Shown: positions 35,403 to 43,875 of the stretch, in pieces
Numbering within the stretch: position 1 is the stretch's first letter
How the letters are laid out: each line of letters begins with the position of its first letter
DNA from: Pseudomonas putida
GTDB lineage: Bacteria; Pseudomonadota; Gammaproteobacteria; Pseudomonadales; Pseudomonadaceae
DNA length: 64,000 bases
Assembly: GCF_001976065.1 (NCBI RefSeq)
Contig: NZ_MNAH01000004.1
Coordinates: forward strand, 64,519-128,518
Direction: 5' to 3'
Position numbers and translations under genes: made by a program
The notes under the pieces: generated by a model
What the model was told of the DNA's origin: nothing
Seen by the model: only the letters and a program-made list of their open reading frames with translations
Databases searched by the model: none

Positions 35403-37329
35403 AGCGGACGCCTTCACCCAGGCAGGGAAAACCGCGGTGTTGCAGAACATCCAGGGCACTTTGCAATTCCTTCAGCGCTTCCCGCCCTTCAACCAGATGG
35501 AACACGCCCACCTGGCGTATCTGGTCGAGCAATGCCAATTGCGCTTCTACGCTCCCGGCGAAAGCATCATCAAGCCCGCGGACGGCCCGGTTGAGCACTT
35601 TTACATCGTCAAGCAGGGTCGAGTGGTCGGCGAACGTCCGCACACGGCCAAGGGTGGCACCGAAACCACTTTTGAGATCACCACCGGCGAGTGTTTCCCC
35701 CTCGCTGCGTTGTTGGGTGAGCGTGCGACCCGCACCGAACATCTCGCCGCCGAAGACACCTTTTGCCTACAGCTGAACAAACTTGCATTCATCAAGTTGT
35801 TCGCCATTTCCGGTACCTTCCGCGACTTTGCCCTACGAGGCGTGAGCAGCCTGTTGGATCAGGTCAATCAGCAGGTTCAGCAAAAAGCCGTGGAAACCCT
35901 CGGCACCCAATACTCGCTCAACACCCGCCTGGGTGAATTGGCCATGCGCCATCCGGTGACGTGCAGCCCGAACACGCCCCTGCGCGAAGCCGTGACCCAA
36001 ATGCACGAGCAGCAGGTCGGCAGCATCGTGATCGTCAATGAACACAAGGCGCCGCTGGGTATTTTCACCCTGCGCGATTTGCGCCATGTGGTGGCCAACG
36101 GCACCGGTGATTTCAGCGAGGCGATCGAGCGGCACATGACGCCGTCGCCGTTTTACCTGTCTCCGGACCACAGCGCCTTCGATGCCGCGATTGCAATGAC
36201 CGAGCGGCATATCGCCCACGTCTGCCTGGTCAAGGATCAGCGCCTGTGCGGCGTGGTCTCGGAACGCGATCTGTTTTCCCTGCAACGGGTCGACCTGGTG
36301 CATCTGGCGCGCACCATCCGCAGCGCCCAGCGCGTGGAAAACCTGGTGCTGCTGCGGGGTGAGATCGGTCAACTGGTGGAACGCATGCTGGCCCATGGTG
36401 CGTCTTCGACCCAGATCACGCACATCATCACCCTGCTCAACGACCACACGGTGTGCCGCGTGATCGAACTGACCCTTGCCGAGAAAGGTGACCCTGGCAT
36501 CCCGTTCAGCTGGCTGTGTTTCGGCAGCGAAGGTCGCCGCGAACAGACGCTGCACACCGACCAGGACAACGGCATTCTGTTCGAAGCGCGGGACGCGGCC
36601 CACGCCGCCGAGATTCGCGGAAAACTGCTGCCCATCGCCCATCAGATCAACCAGAGCCTGGCGCTCTGCGGTTTCACCCTGTGCAAAGGCAACATCATGG
36701 CCGGCAATCCCGAGCTGTGCCTGTCCCGAGCCGAATGGGCCCGGCGCTTTTCTGCGTTCATACGCGAGGCCACGCCGGAAAACCTGCTGGGATCGAGCAT
36801 CTATTTCGATTTGCGCGTGGTTTGGGGCAGCGAGCAAGGCTGCGAACAGTTGCGTCGGGGGATTCTCGACCAGGTGGCCGACAACCGCTTGTTCCAGCGC
36901 ATGATGGCTGAAAACGCGTTGCGCAATCGTCCTCCCGTAGGACGTTTCCGCGAGTTCGTGCTGGCGCGAAAAAATGGCGAGAAAGCGACCCTGGACCTGA
37001 AAGTCCAGGGCCTGACCCCCTTCGTCGACGGGGCGCGGCTACTCGCCCTCGCCCACGGCATCGAAGCGAACAACACGCTGGAGCGCTTTCGTCAGCTGGT
37101 GGCCAAGGAAGTCATCGAGCCACTGGACGGCGCGGCGTACGAAGAGGCGTATCACTTCATCCAGCAAACCCGCATGCAGCAACATCAGTTGCAGACCCGG
37201 GAGAATTTGCCCTACTCCAACCGTGTCGACCCGGACAGCCTCAATCATCTGGATCGACGCATCCTGCGTGAATCCCTGCGCCAGGCTCAACGCCTGCAAA
37301 GCAGCCTGGCCCTGCGGTACCAACTATGA
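35395..37329 (+). CDS. Cyclic-nucleotide-binding/CBS/DUF294 nucleotidyltransferase-like protein
   Basis: A 644-residue protein. Order: cNMP-binding domain (residues about 22-140, QRFPPFNQMEHAHL, FYIVKQGRVVGERP), two CBS repeats (about 180-300, MRHPVTCSPNTPLREAV and MTPSPFYLSPDHS), DUF294 nucleotidyltransferase-like domain with the GS motif FGSEGRREQTLHTDQDN, and a substrate-binding C-terminus. It resembles GlnD-like signal proteins; the substrate is unknown. It overlaps the following exonuclease gene by four bases (ATGA), and this pairing is conserved in pseudomonads. The frame extends upstream without a ribosome site; I chose the ATG giving MSKADAFTQAGKT. Confidence 0.85.
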   Translation: MSKADAFTQAGKTAVLQNIQGTLQFLQRFPPFNQMEHAHLAYLVEQCQLRFYAPGESIIKPADGPVEHFYIVKQGRVVGERPHTAKGGTETTFEITTGECFPLAALLGERATRTEHLAAEDTFCLQLNKLAFIKLFAISGTFRDFALRGVSSLLDQVNQQVQQKAVETLGTQYSLNTRLGELAMRHPVTCSPNTPLREAVTQMHEQQVGSIVIVNEHKAPLGIFTLRDLRHVVANGTGDFSEAIERHMTPSPFYLSPDHSAFDAAIAMTERHIAHVCLVKDQRLCGVVSERDLFSLQRVDLVHLARTIRSAQRVENLVLLRGEIGQLVERMLAHGASSTQITHIITLLNDHTVCRVIELTLAEKGDPGIPFSWLCFGSEGRREQTLHTDQDNGILFEARDAAHAAEIRGKLLPIAHQINQSLALCGFTLCKGNIMAGNPELCLSRAEWARRFSAFIREATPENLLGSSIYFDLRVVWGSEQGCEQLRRGILDQVADNRLFQRMMAENALRNRPPVGRFREFVLARKNGEKATLDLKVQGLTPFVDGARLLALAHGIEANNTLERFRQLVAKEVIEPLDGAAYEEAYHFIQQTRMQQHQLQTRENLPYSNRVDPDSLNHLDRRILRESLRQAQRLQSSLALRYQL

Positions 37330-38033
37330 GTCTGTTTTCATGGCTGCGCCCCGCCGGCCCGAGCTTGTCCGCAGACCTGCAACAGCGCCTGCAACACCTG
37401 CCGACGGTCGGCGGATTGAGTGAATGCAGCCTGCGCGAGCAGCGCTGGGTCGTGCTCGACCTGGAAACCACCGGGCTGAACATGAACAAGGACCGCGTAC
37501 TGTCCATTGGCGCGGTGGTGATCGAGGATGGCGCGATCGATTTCAGTCGGCAGTTCGAGCGCACGTTGCAATGCGCCGAACTCAAGCTCGGTCCCAGCGT
37601 GTTGATTCACGGCCTGGGGCCCAGTGCCATCGCCGCTGGCAGCGATCCGGCCGAGGCGCTGCTCGAATTCATGGAGTTTGTCGGCGACAGCCCGGTGCTG
37701 GCCTTTCATGCGCCCTTCGACCAGCACATGCTTGGTCGCGCATTGAAAGATCATTTGGGCTACAAGTTGCAGCATACCTTTCTGGATGTCGCGGACATCG
37801 CCCCGCTGCTGTGCCCGCAGGCCAATATCCGCGAGGCCGGCCTGGACGAGTGGATCGACTGGTTCAAACTGGAAGTCTTCGAACGTCACAACGCCAGCGC
37901 CGACGCCCTGGCCACGGCCGAACTGGCACTGATCCTGTTCAGCCGCGCGCGCCAGCAGCAGATTCATAGCCCGCGGAACCTGCAGCAGCGGTTGAATCAG
38001 TGGAAGCGGCGGCAGCAAACGCACTCCTATTAA
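37326..38033 (+). CDS. DEDDh 3-prime to 5-prime exonuclease (DnaQ-like)
   Basis: A 235-residue RNase T/DnaQ-fold exonuclease. Motif Exo I is VVLDLETTGL with Asp45 and Glu47, Exo II is in LAFHAPFDQHML, and Exo III is HNASADALATAE with the catalytic histidine. Such proteins act on DNA or RNA ends; the target here is unknown. Translationally coupled to the DUF294 gene, which suggests a joint nucleotide-signalling or nucleic-acid role, but that is inference. Confidence 0.88.
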   Translation: MSLFSWLRPAGPSLSADLQQRLQHLPTVGGLSECSLREQRWVVLDLETTGLNMNKDRVLSIGAVVIEDGAIDFSRQFERTLQCAELKLGPSVLIHGLGPSAIAAGSDPAEALLEFMEFVGDSPVLAFHAPFDQHMLGRALKDHLGYKLQHTFLDVADIAPLLCPQANIREAGLDEWIDWFKLEVFERHNASADALATAELALILFSRARQQQIHSPRNLQQRLNQWKRRQQTHSY

Positions 38034-38045
38034 CACCACCACTCC

Positions 38046-38080
38046 CCCTGTAGGAGCGTCGACCGGCTACTCCTACAGGG
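38046..38080. terminator. REP-like hairpin after the exonuclease gene
   Basis: The stem CCCTGTAGGAG / CTCCTACAGGG with a 13-base loop is a truncated REP unit 12 bases after the stop codon and may terminate the DUF294-exonuclease transcript. Confidence 0.6.
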
Positions 38081-38141
38081 ACCTACGACACCCTCCTACC
38101 CGACCGGCGTCAATTGCTTACCTTCCTCGCCTCTGACACAA

Positions 38142-38164
38142 TCGCGAACAATTCTCGTTAGTTA
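38142..38164. promoter_or_regulatory. Possible Fur box upstream of the FecI-type sigma gene
   Basis: GCGAACAATTCTCGTTAG partly matches Fur sites found before pseudomonad iron-starvation sigma genes. It lies about 25-45 bases before the sigma-factor GTG. The match is imperfect and the role is inferred from gene function. Confidence 0.45.
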
Positions 38165-38188
38165 ACACTTCCTAATCGGTGATGCTGC

Positions 38189-38707
38189 GTGTCGTCAGTC
38201 CCAAGCCCCCAAAGTGAGCTCGTCGGTGCGTTATATCGCGACCACCGCGGTTGGCTATTGGCCTGGCTACGTCGCAATGTCACCTGCCCGCAACGGGCCG
38301 AAGACCTGAGCCAGGACACCTTTGTGCGCCTGCTCGGACGCGAGGAACTGAAAGAGCCGCGCGAGCCGCGGGCGTTCCTGGTGGCGATCGCCAAGGGCCT
38401 GCTGTTCGACTACTTCCGCCGCGCCGCGCTGGAACAGGCCTACCTCACCGAATTGATGCTGATTCCAGAAACCGAACAACCCTCGGTGGAAGAACAGCAA
38501 ATGATCCTCGAAGACCTGAAAAACATCGATCGCCTGCTGGGCAAGCTGTCGAGCAAGGCCCGCGCGGCGTTTCTCTTCAATCGTCTCGATGGCCTTGGCC
38601 ACGCAGAAATCGCCGAGCGCCTCGGGGTATCGGTGCCGCGGGTGCGCCAGTACCTGGCCCAGGGCATTCGTCAGTGCTACATCGCCTTGTACGGTGAGCC
38701 GACATGA
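38189..38707 (+). CDS. FecI-type ECF sigma factor (iron starvation)
   Basis: A 172-residue group IV sigma factor. Region 2 is LYRDHRGWLLAWLRRN through EDLSQDTFVRLLGRE and AFLVAIAKGLLFDYFRR. Region 4 is LSSKARAAFLFNRLDGLGH, AEIAERLGVSVPRVRQYLAQ. It should direct transcription of the adjacent TonB receptor when the anti-sigma FecR signals ligand uptake. The start is a GTG giving MSSVPSPQSELVG. Its end overlaps the fecR-like ATG by four bases. By gene order the set resembles foxI-foxR-foxA or fiuI-fiuR-fiuA. Confidence 0.9.
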   Translation: MSSVPSPQSELVGALYRDHRGWLLAWLRRNVTCPQRAEDLSQDTFVRLLGREELKEPREPRAFLVAIAKGLLFDYFRRAALEQAYLTELMLIPETEQPSVEEQQMILEDLKNIDRLLGKLSSKARAAFLFNRLDGLGHAEIAERLGVSVPRVRQYLAQGIRQCYIALYGEPT

Positions 38708-39666
38708 ACCCGGTCAGTTCCAAGCCGGTGTCGGCGCAGGTGCTCGATGCCGCCATCGCCTGGCAACTGTCCCTGGACTCCGGCAGCCCGGTGGAACGCG
38801 AAGAGTTCGCCAAATGGCACGCGGCGCACGAAGAACACGCTCGCGCCTGGCGCCAACTGGGCATGCTCGACCAGCGTTTCAGCGTCGCCAGCGGCCCCGC
38901 CCGCACCGCCCTGCTGCAATCGCGCGAAGGCATTCGCCGCCGGGTACGCAAGCTCGGCAGCGGCCTGGCCAGCGTCATTGCGGTGTTCGGGTTGGCGCTG
39001 TTTGCCGGTGAGCGTTACCTGCCGATCGACTATTGGCTGGCTGACCAGCGCACCGCCACCGGCGAACAACGCACCCTTCGCCTGGACGATGGCACCCTGA
39101 TCAACCTCAACACCCACAGTGCGGTAGACGTACGTTTCGATGAGAAGCAGCGACTGGTCGTTTTGCAGGAAGGCGAGATCCTTATCGAAACCGGTCACGG
39201 CGATGCACGGCCATTTATCGTTGAAACCCGCGAAGGCCGCATGCGTGCCTTGGGCACGCGGTTCCTGGTCAAGCGTGAAGAGCAAGGCACGCGCTTGAGC
39301 GTGCTGCAATCGGCGGTGGCCGCCCATCCGCAATCGAGTCCTGACGAGCAGATTCTGCGCGAGGGCCAGCAAATGCTGATCCGCAGCGACGGCCTCGGCC
39401 CGATTGCCGCGCTTGACCTCGGCACCGATGCCTGGACCCGCGGCATGTTGGTGGTGGACAACGCGCGGCTGGAAGACCTGGTGCGTGAAATCGGTCGCTA
39501 TCGCCCGGGGCATTTGGGTGTGGCAGCGGAAGTGGCTGACCTGCGGATCACCGGTAGCTTTCCACTCAAGGACACCAACCTGGCGCTGAGCGCATTGCTG
39601 CCGACCCTGCCCGTGCAGATCGAACAGCACACGCCATGGTGGGTGACTGTGGCGGCGAAGCACTGA
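38704..39666 (+). CDS. FecR-type anti-sigma/sigma regulator
   Basis: A 320-residue inner-membrane signalling protein. Residues 12-55 form the cytoplasmic DUF4880 sigma-binding part (AIAWQLSLDSGSPVEREEF), one membrane helix lies near residues 87-103 (GLASVIAVFGLALFAG), and the periplasmic FecR domain follows (RLDDGTLINLNTHSAVDVRF, VETREGRMRALGTRFLV). It passes the signal from the N-terminal domain of the outer-membrane receptor to the sigma factor. Coupled by ATGA to the sigma gene. Confidence 0.92.
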   Translation: MNPVSSKPVSAQVLDAAIAWQLSLDSGSPVEREEFAKWHAAHEEHARAWRQLGMLDQRFSVASGPARTALLQSREGIRRRVRKLGSGLASVIAVFGLALFAGERYLPIDYWLADQRTATGEQRTLRLDDGTLINLNTHSAVDVRFDEKQRLVVLQEGEILIETGHGDARPFIVETREGRMRALGTRFLVKREEQGTRLSVLQSAVAAHPQSSPDEQILREGQQMLIRSDGLGPIAALDLGTDAWTRGMLVVDNARLEDLVREIGRYRPGHLGVAAEVADLRITGSFPLKDTNLALSALLPTLPVQIEQHTPWWVTVAAKH

Positions 39667-39787
39667 CCGGTTGGGCCCGACGCAGCTCAATTGATGAATC
39701 GAAATTATTTTCATCCAGCCCTATCACTTTTTGATTTTCGTCCGGCACATAGGCAATTGAGAAGTATTGCCTTTCAGGAGCCGCTGT

Positions 39788-42223
39788 ATGTCCCGTTCGC
39801 TAGACACCTTGTTGCGCCCCGGTTTGCTGGCGCTTGCCATTGCCTTTTGCACCCCTTTGGCCAGCAGCCAACTGATCGCCGCTGAACAGGCGTCCAACGT
39901 TCGCGCTTACCATCTAGCGGCCGCTCCGCTGGCCAGCACCCTGAACCAGATTGCCAGCCAGGCTGGTCTTGCGCTGTCGTTGAACCCGTCGCTGGCGACG
40001 GGCAAGACTTCGGCCCCGGTCGAAGGCCAGTTCGATGCTGCCGGCGCCTTGCGCGAAGCCCTGCGCGGCACCGGATTGCAACTGGAACAGAGCGGCGCTA
40101 CCTACACCCTGGTGGCCGTGCCCGAGGGCGTGATGGACCTGCCGGCGACCAGCGTGATAGGCGTGGAAGCAGACACTGAAAACGCCTGGGGCCCGGTGCA
40201 AGGCTACCTGGCCAAGCGCACGGCAGCCGGAACCAAGACGGATACGGCACTGGCCGAAGTACCGCGCTCGATCTCTGTCGCCACCCGCGAGCAGATGCAG
40301 GACCGTGCCGTACAAAATCTGGATGATGCCGTACGTTACATGCCCGGGGTCATTGCCAGCAGCTACGGCAGCGATAGCCGGGCCGAGTGGCTGAAGGTTC
40401 GGGGATTTGAGCCCACCCAGTTCCTCGATGGCTTGCCGTTACCCAAGGGCACTTACACCATGCCGAAGATGGAGACCTGGGACCTTGAGCGCGTAGCCCT
40501 GCTGCGTGGCCCTGCGTCCTCGCTGTATGGCCAGACACCGCCAGGCGGGATGCTCGACATGGTCAGTCGGCGCCCTGATGCATTGGCCAGCAACGAAGTG
40601 CAATTGCAGGTCGGTAGCTACGAGCGCAAGCAGGTCAGCTTCGACAGCACCGGTCCGGTCAATGACGAAGGGCGTTTTTTGTACCGTGTCAGCGGTGTGG
40701 TGCGCGATAGCAACACCACCATCGAGCACATTGACGACAAGCGTTACAACATCGCCCCCAGCCTTACCTGGAACATCGATCCCGACACCACGCTGACTTT
40801 CCTCAGCCAGTACAACCGTGACGATACCGGCACCACCAGCCAGTTCCTTCCGTTGCAAGGCACCAAACTGTCCACCCCCGCAGGAGAAGTTAAATTCCAC
40901 AAGAATCTCGGTGATCCAGAATGGGAGTTCTACGACAAGACCTATTACGCGTTGGGTTATGCCTTTGAGCACCGGATGAACGACATCTGGCAGTTCCGCC
41001 AGAACCTTCGCTACACCAAGAGCGATCTGTCCTTCCAGAGCATCACCTCGGGCGGTTTCTACGGTTCGGTCGCAGACGACGGCACCCTGTCCCGGGGTGC
41101 CAACGTGGTTGACGAGGACCTTAGCCAGTTCGCCGTGGACAACAATTTCCAGGCCGATTTCGACACCGCTGCGATCAAGCACACACTGCTGCTGGGGCTG
41201 GATCACCAACGCGTCAACACCAACTACAAATGGCTGTACGGCAGCGCGCCAACCAGCAACATCACCAACCCGATTTACGGCCAGGACTTCAGTAACGTCC
41301 AATACACCGCGTTCAACGACTACAACCAGAAGACCCATGACACAGGCCTCTACGTCCAGGACCAGATGGCCCTCGACAACTGGCGCCTGACCCTGGGCGG
41401 TCGGCAGGACTGGCTGCACACGGATTCGACGTTCTACAACATGAACAACGCCAAGGACACCCGCGACGACACCCAATTCAGCGGCAACGCGGCCATCAGC
41501 TATGTGTTCGACTCCGGCTTTACACCTTACGTCTCTTACGCCGAATCCTTCCAGGCAGAAGCGGGTGGCGCCAACGGCGAGGCCTTCCGCCCGGGAACCG
41601 GCAAGCAATATGAAGTGGGGCTCAAGTACCAGCCTCCGGGTACCGACATGCTGTTCACAGCGGCGGCCTATGACTTGACCCGCAAGGACATCGTACTCAG
41701 CGACACCCTGGGCGTATCTCGCCCACTGGGTGAAGCGAAAGTACGTGGCTTCGAGCTGGAAGCGACCGGTGACGTCAACGAAAACCTGAACCTGACCGCC
41801 TCTTACACCTACGCCAACAGCAAGATGACCAAGGTCACCGACCCACTGGACAAAAACCGTCCGCTGCCACTGACCCCGGAAAACCAGGCTGCTGCATGGG
41901 CTGACTACACCTGGCATACCGGTGTTCTTGACGGCTTCGGAATCGGCTTCGGCGTGCGCTATGTCGGCGAAACCGACAACATCGCCATCGGCAGCATGGC
42001 CTTCGTACGCGATCCATCGGATGGCCATAGCGATTCCTATACCGTCTACGATGCGGGCGTTCATTACGACCTTGGCCGCCTGGACAATGTCCTCAAGGGC
42101 GTCAGTGTCAGCGTCAATGCCAACAACGTATTCGACAAGGAATACATATCGACCTGTGACGGCTTCTACTGCTACTACGGCGACCGTCGCAACGTCATGG
42201 CCAGCCTTGACTACAAGTGGTAA
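39788..42223 (+). CDS. TonB-dependent siderophore receptor with signalling domain (FoxA/FiuA type)
   Basis: An 811-residue outer-membrane receptor. It has a signal peptide (LLALAIAFCTPLASS), an STN signalling domain (residues about 45-115, VRAYHLAAAPLASTLNQIAS), a plug (EVPRSISVATREQMQDRA, RGPASSLYGQTPPGGMLD) and a 22-strand barrel ending in DYKW. The STN domain and the adjacent sigma/anti-sigma pair mark a cell-surface signalling transducer. The plug motif SLYGQTPPGG and a following FoxB-like gene suggest a hydroxamate such as ferrichrome or ferrioxamine; the ligand is not proven. AGGAG lies seven bases before the ATG; an upstream in-frame TTG is rejected. Confidence 0.9.
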   Translation: MSRSLDTLLRPGLLALAIAFCTPLASSQLIAAEQASNVRAYHLAAAPLASTLNQIASQAGLALSLNPSLATGKTSAPVEGQFDAAGALREALRGTGLQLEQSGATYTLVAVPEGVMDLPATSVIGVEADTENAWGPVQGYLAKRTAAGTKTDTALAEVPRSISVATREQMQDRAVQNLDDAVRYMPGVIASSYGSDSRAEWLKVRGFEPTQFLDGLPLPKGTYTMPKMETWDLERVALLRGPASSLYGQTPPGGMLDMVSRRPDALASNEVQLQVGSYERKQVSFDSTGPVNDEGRFLYRVSGVVRDSNTTIEHIDDKRYNIAPSLTWNIDPDTTLTFLSQYNRDDTGTTSQFLPLQGTKLSTPAGEVKFHKNLGDPEWEFYDKTYYALGYAFEHRMNDIWQFRQNLRYTKSDLSFQSITSGGFYGSVADDGTLSRGANVVDEDLSQFAVDNNFQADFDTAAIKHTLLLGLDHQRVNTNYKWLYGSAPTSNITNPIYGQDFSNVQYTAFNDYNQKTHDTGLYVQDQMALDNWRLTLGGRQDWLHTDSTFYNMNNAKDTRDDTQFSGNAAISYVFDSGFTPYVSYAESFQAEAGGANGEAFRPGTGKQYEVGLKYQPPGTDMLFTAAAYDLTRKDIVLSDTLGVSRPLGEAKVRGFELEATGDVNENLNLTASYTYANSKMTKVTDPLDKNRPLPLTPENQAAAWADYTWHTGVLDGFGIGFGVRYVGETDNIAIGSMAFVRDPSDGHSDSYTVYDAGVHYDLGRLDNVLKGVSVSVNANNVFDKEYISTCDGFYCYYGDRRNVMASLDYKW

Positions 42224-42252
42224 CGGCTTGACCTGACACGCCCAACGACCCG

Positions 42253-42281
42253 GCCGTCCTTCTTGGACGGCTTCGGTTTTT
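42253..42281 (+). terminator. Attenuator-like hairpin between receptor and PepSY gene
   Basis: Stem GCCGTCC / GGACGGC with loop TTCTT, followed after five bases by a T5 run (GGTTTTT). It would let only part of the receptor transcripts continue into the FoxB-like gene. Confidence 0.65.
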
Positions 42282-42295
42282 CTGAAGGCTACGAA

Positions 42296-43426
42296 ATGAA
42301 AAGTAAAACAATTCGCCGCTGGTCCTTCGTCCACACCTGGACCAGCCTGATCTGCACCGTGTTTTTGCTGATGCTGGCACTGACCGGCCTGCCGTTGATC
42401 TTCCACCATGAGATCGATCATCTGCTGGGCGATGCTGCCGAGTTGAAGCAAATGCCGGCGAACACCCCCCAGCTTGATTTGCAGCAGTTGGTGCAGGCGG
42501 CTGAAAAACATCGTCCCGGCGAAGTCATGCAGTACTTCGGTTTCGACGAGGACGAACCCAACGGTGCGATTGCGATCATGGCGGCCACTGCCGGCACCGA
42601 ACCGAACTCGTCCCACACCTTCATGCTCGACGCCCGCACTGGCGAAGCGCTGGAGATGCCGTCGGCCAATGGCGGCTTCATGATGGTCATGCTGCGCCTG
42701 CACGTGGACATGTTCGCCGGGCTGCCGGGCAAATTGCTGCTGGCATTCATGGGCTTGTTGTTCGTCGTCGCGATTGTCTCCGGCACCGTGTTGTACCTGC
42801 CGTTCATGCGCCGCTTGAAATTCGCGACCGTGCGCCAGGACAAATCCTCTCGCCTGCGCTGGCTCGACCTGCATAACCTGATTGGCGTAGTGACCTTGAC
42901 CTGGGCTTTGGTGGTCGGCGTGACCGGCGTGATCAGCGCCTGTGCCGACCTGCTGATCGCCGCGTGGCGCAACGACAGCTTGAGCGCGATGGTCGCCCCG
43001 TATCGCGATGCGCCGCCGTTGACGCAACTGGCACCGACTACCCGCCTGCTCGACATCGCCAAGGAAGTCGCCCCCGGCATGCAGCCGGATTTCATCGCCT
43101 TCCCCGGCACACGATTCTCCAGCGAGCATCATTACGCGGTCTTCATGAAAGGCAGCACGCACCTGACCTCGCACCTGCTCACGCCGGTACTGATCGACGC
43201 CAGCACCCTGCAAGTCACCGCCGTCGCCGAGCGCCCCTGGTACATGGACGCCATGGGCATGTCGCAGCCGTTGCACTTCGGTGACTACGGCGGCATGCCG
43301 ATGCAAATCCTCTGGGCGACCCTGGATGTGCTGACGATCATTGTGCTCGGCAGCGGCGTCTACCTGTGGATGGTGCGGCGCAAGGCAGCGAAACCCGTAC
43401 TGGAAAAAGCGGAGAGCGTGGCATGA
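42296..43426 (+). CDS. PepSY-domain inner-membrane protein, FoxB-like
   Basis: A 376-residue protein with four main transmembrane segments (about 16-38, 143-165, 190-215 and 333-355) and PepSY domains in the periplasmic loops. Histidines placed for heme are seen in VHTWTSL, IFHHEIDHLLG and RWLDLHNLIG. FoxB of P. aeruginosa sits in the same place beside foxA and helps release iron from hydroxamate siderophores at the inner membrane, probably by reduction. Assignment is by domain and position. The ATG follows GAAGG; its stop overlaps the next gene. Confidence 0.82.
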   Translation: MKSKTIRRWSFVHTWTSLICTVFLLMLALTGLPLIFHHEIDHLLGDAAELKQMPANTPQLDLQQLVQAAEKHRPGEVMQYFGFDEDEPNGAIAIMAATAGTEPNSSHTFMLDARTGEALEMPSANGGFMMVMLRLHVDMFAGLPGKLLLAFMGLLFVVAIVSGTVLYLPFMRRLKFATVRQDKSSRLRWLDLHNLIGVVTLTWALVVGVTGVISACADLLIAAWRNDSLSAMVAPYRDAPPLTQLAPTTRLLDIAKEVAPGMQPDFIAFPGTRFSSEHHYAVFMKGSTHLTSHLLTPVLIDASTLQVTAVAERPWYMDAMGMSQPLHFGDYGGMPMQILWATLDVLTIIVLGSGVYLWMVRRKAAKPVLEKAESVA

Positions 43427-43602
43427 GGCCCCGGCAGTCGAATTTCTGGAAGGTGTTCGCCACCCCTACCGTCATCGCCTTGTTCAGTGCAGCGGGGTTA
43501 TTTGCCGCGCTGCTCGGTGACGGCGTATGGGATGCCCTGAGCTGGCTTGGCCTGGGTATTCCAGCTGCCCTCGCCTTGCGCGGCCTGCTTCAGCGCCGAT
43601 AA
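43423..43602 (+). CDS. 59-residue membrane protein coupled to the PepSY gene
   Basis: MRPRQSNFWKVF is followed by two hydrophobic helices (about residues 13-29 and 36-54) and a basic end LLQRR. It starts within the stop codon of the FoxB-like gene (ATGA), so the two are co-translated. Small two-helix partners of PepSY reductases are known in the pyoverdine system (FpvH), but sequence similarity is not evident to me. It is probably an accessory subunit. Confidence 0.75.
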   Translation: MRPRQSNFWKVFATPTVIALFSAAGLFAALLGDGVWDALSWLGLGIPAALALRGLLQRR

Positions 43603-43614
43603 ACCGCCCTCTCC

Positions 43615-43712
43615 GCAGGAGCGAGCTTGCTCGCGACAAACCTGAGAACGCCTCTGGGAGCCAGACTTCCAGCGTTGTATTGAAGGCCATCGCGAGCAAG
43701 CTCGCTCCTACA
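43615..43712. repeat. REP palindrome pair between iron locus and MFS gene
   Basis: GCAGGAGCGAGCTTGCTCGCGA faces TCGCGAGCAAGCTCGCTCCTAC across about 53 bases. Apart from this and the promoter below, 43603-43875 holds no gene. Confidence 0.85.
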
Positions 43713-43773
43713 GTCATACGACGACAATCGCCCCCGCCCGTCGGCTCTCCTTGCGAAATCTCTGACATATTTG

Positions 43774-43803
43774 TTGACACATTCGCCCTTGCACTCCTAT
43801 AAA
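43774..43803 (+). promoter_or_regulatory. Sigma-70 promoter of the MFS transporter
   Basis: TTGACA at 43774-43779 and TATAAA at 43798-43803 with an 18-base spacer, close to consensus, about 70 bases before the gene start. An operator palindrome overlaps the expected transcription start. Confidence 0.75.
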
Positions 43804-43810
43804 GGCACAT

Positions 43811-43823
43811 GTTGTACGACAAC
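43811..43823. promoter_or_regulatory. Palindromic operator, GntR/FCD-like
   Basis: GTTGTACGACAAC is a perfect palindrome (GTTGT-ACG-ACAAC) placed just after the -10 box, where a bound repressor would block initiation. The form TTGTxxxACAA is typical of GntR-family regulators of sugar-acid catabolism. A half-site CTACAACA follows. No regulator gene is adjacent. Confidence 0.6.
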
Positions 43824-43875
43824 CTACAACAAATGCGATACCCATAATAAATCCAAGAAAAATGACGGTGATGTG

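Noticed and set aside
40439..43306. 955-codon minus-strand open frame opposite the TonB receptor and PepSY gene
   Set aside because: Antisense shadow of high-GC coding sequence; no start signal and no recognisable domain, while the plus-strand genes are clear.
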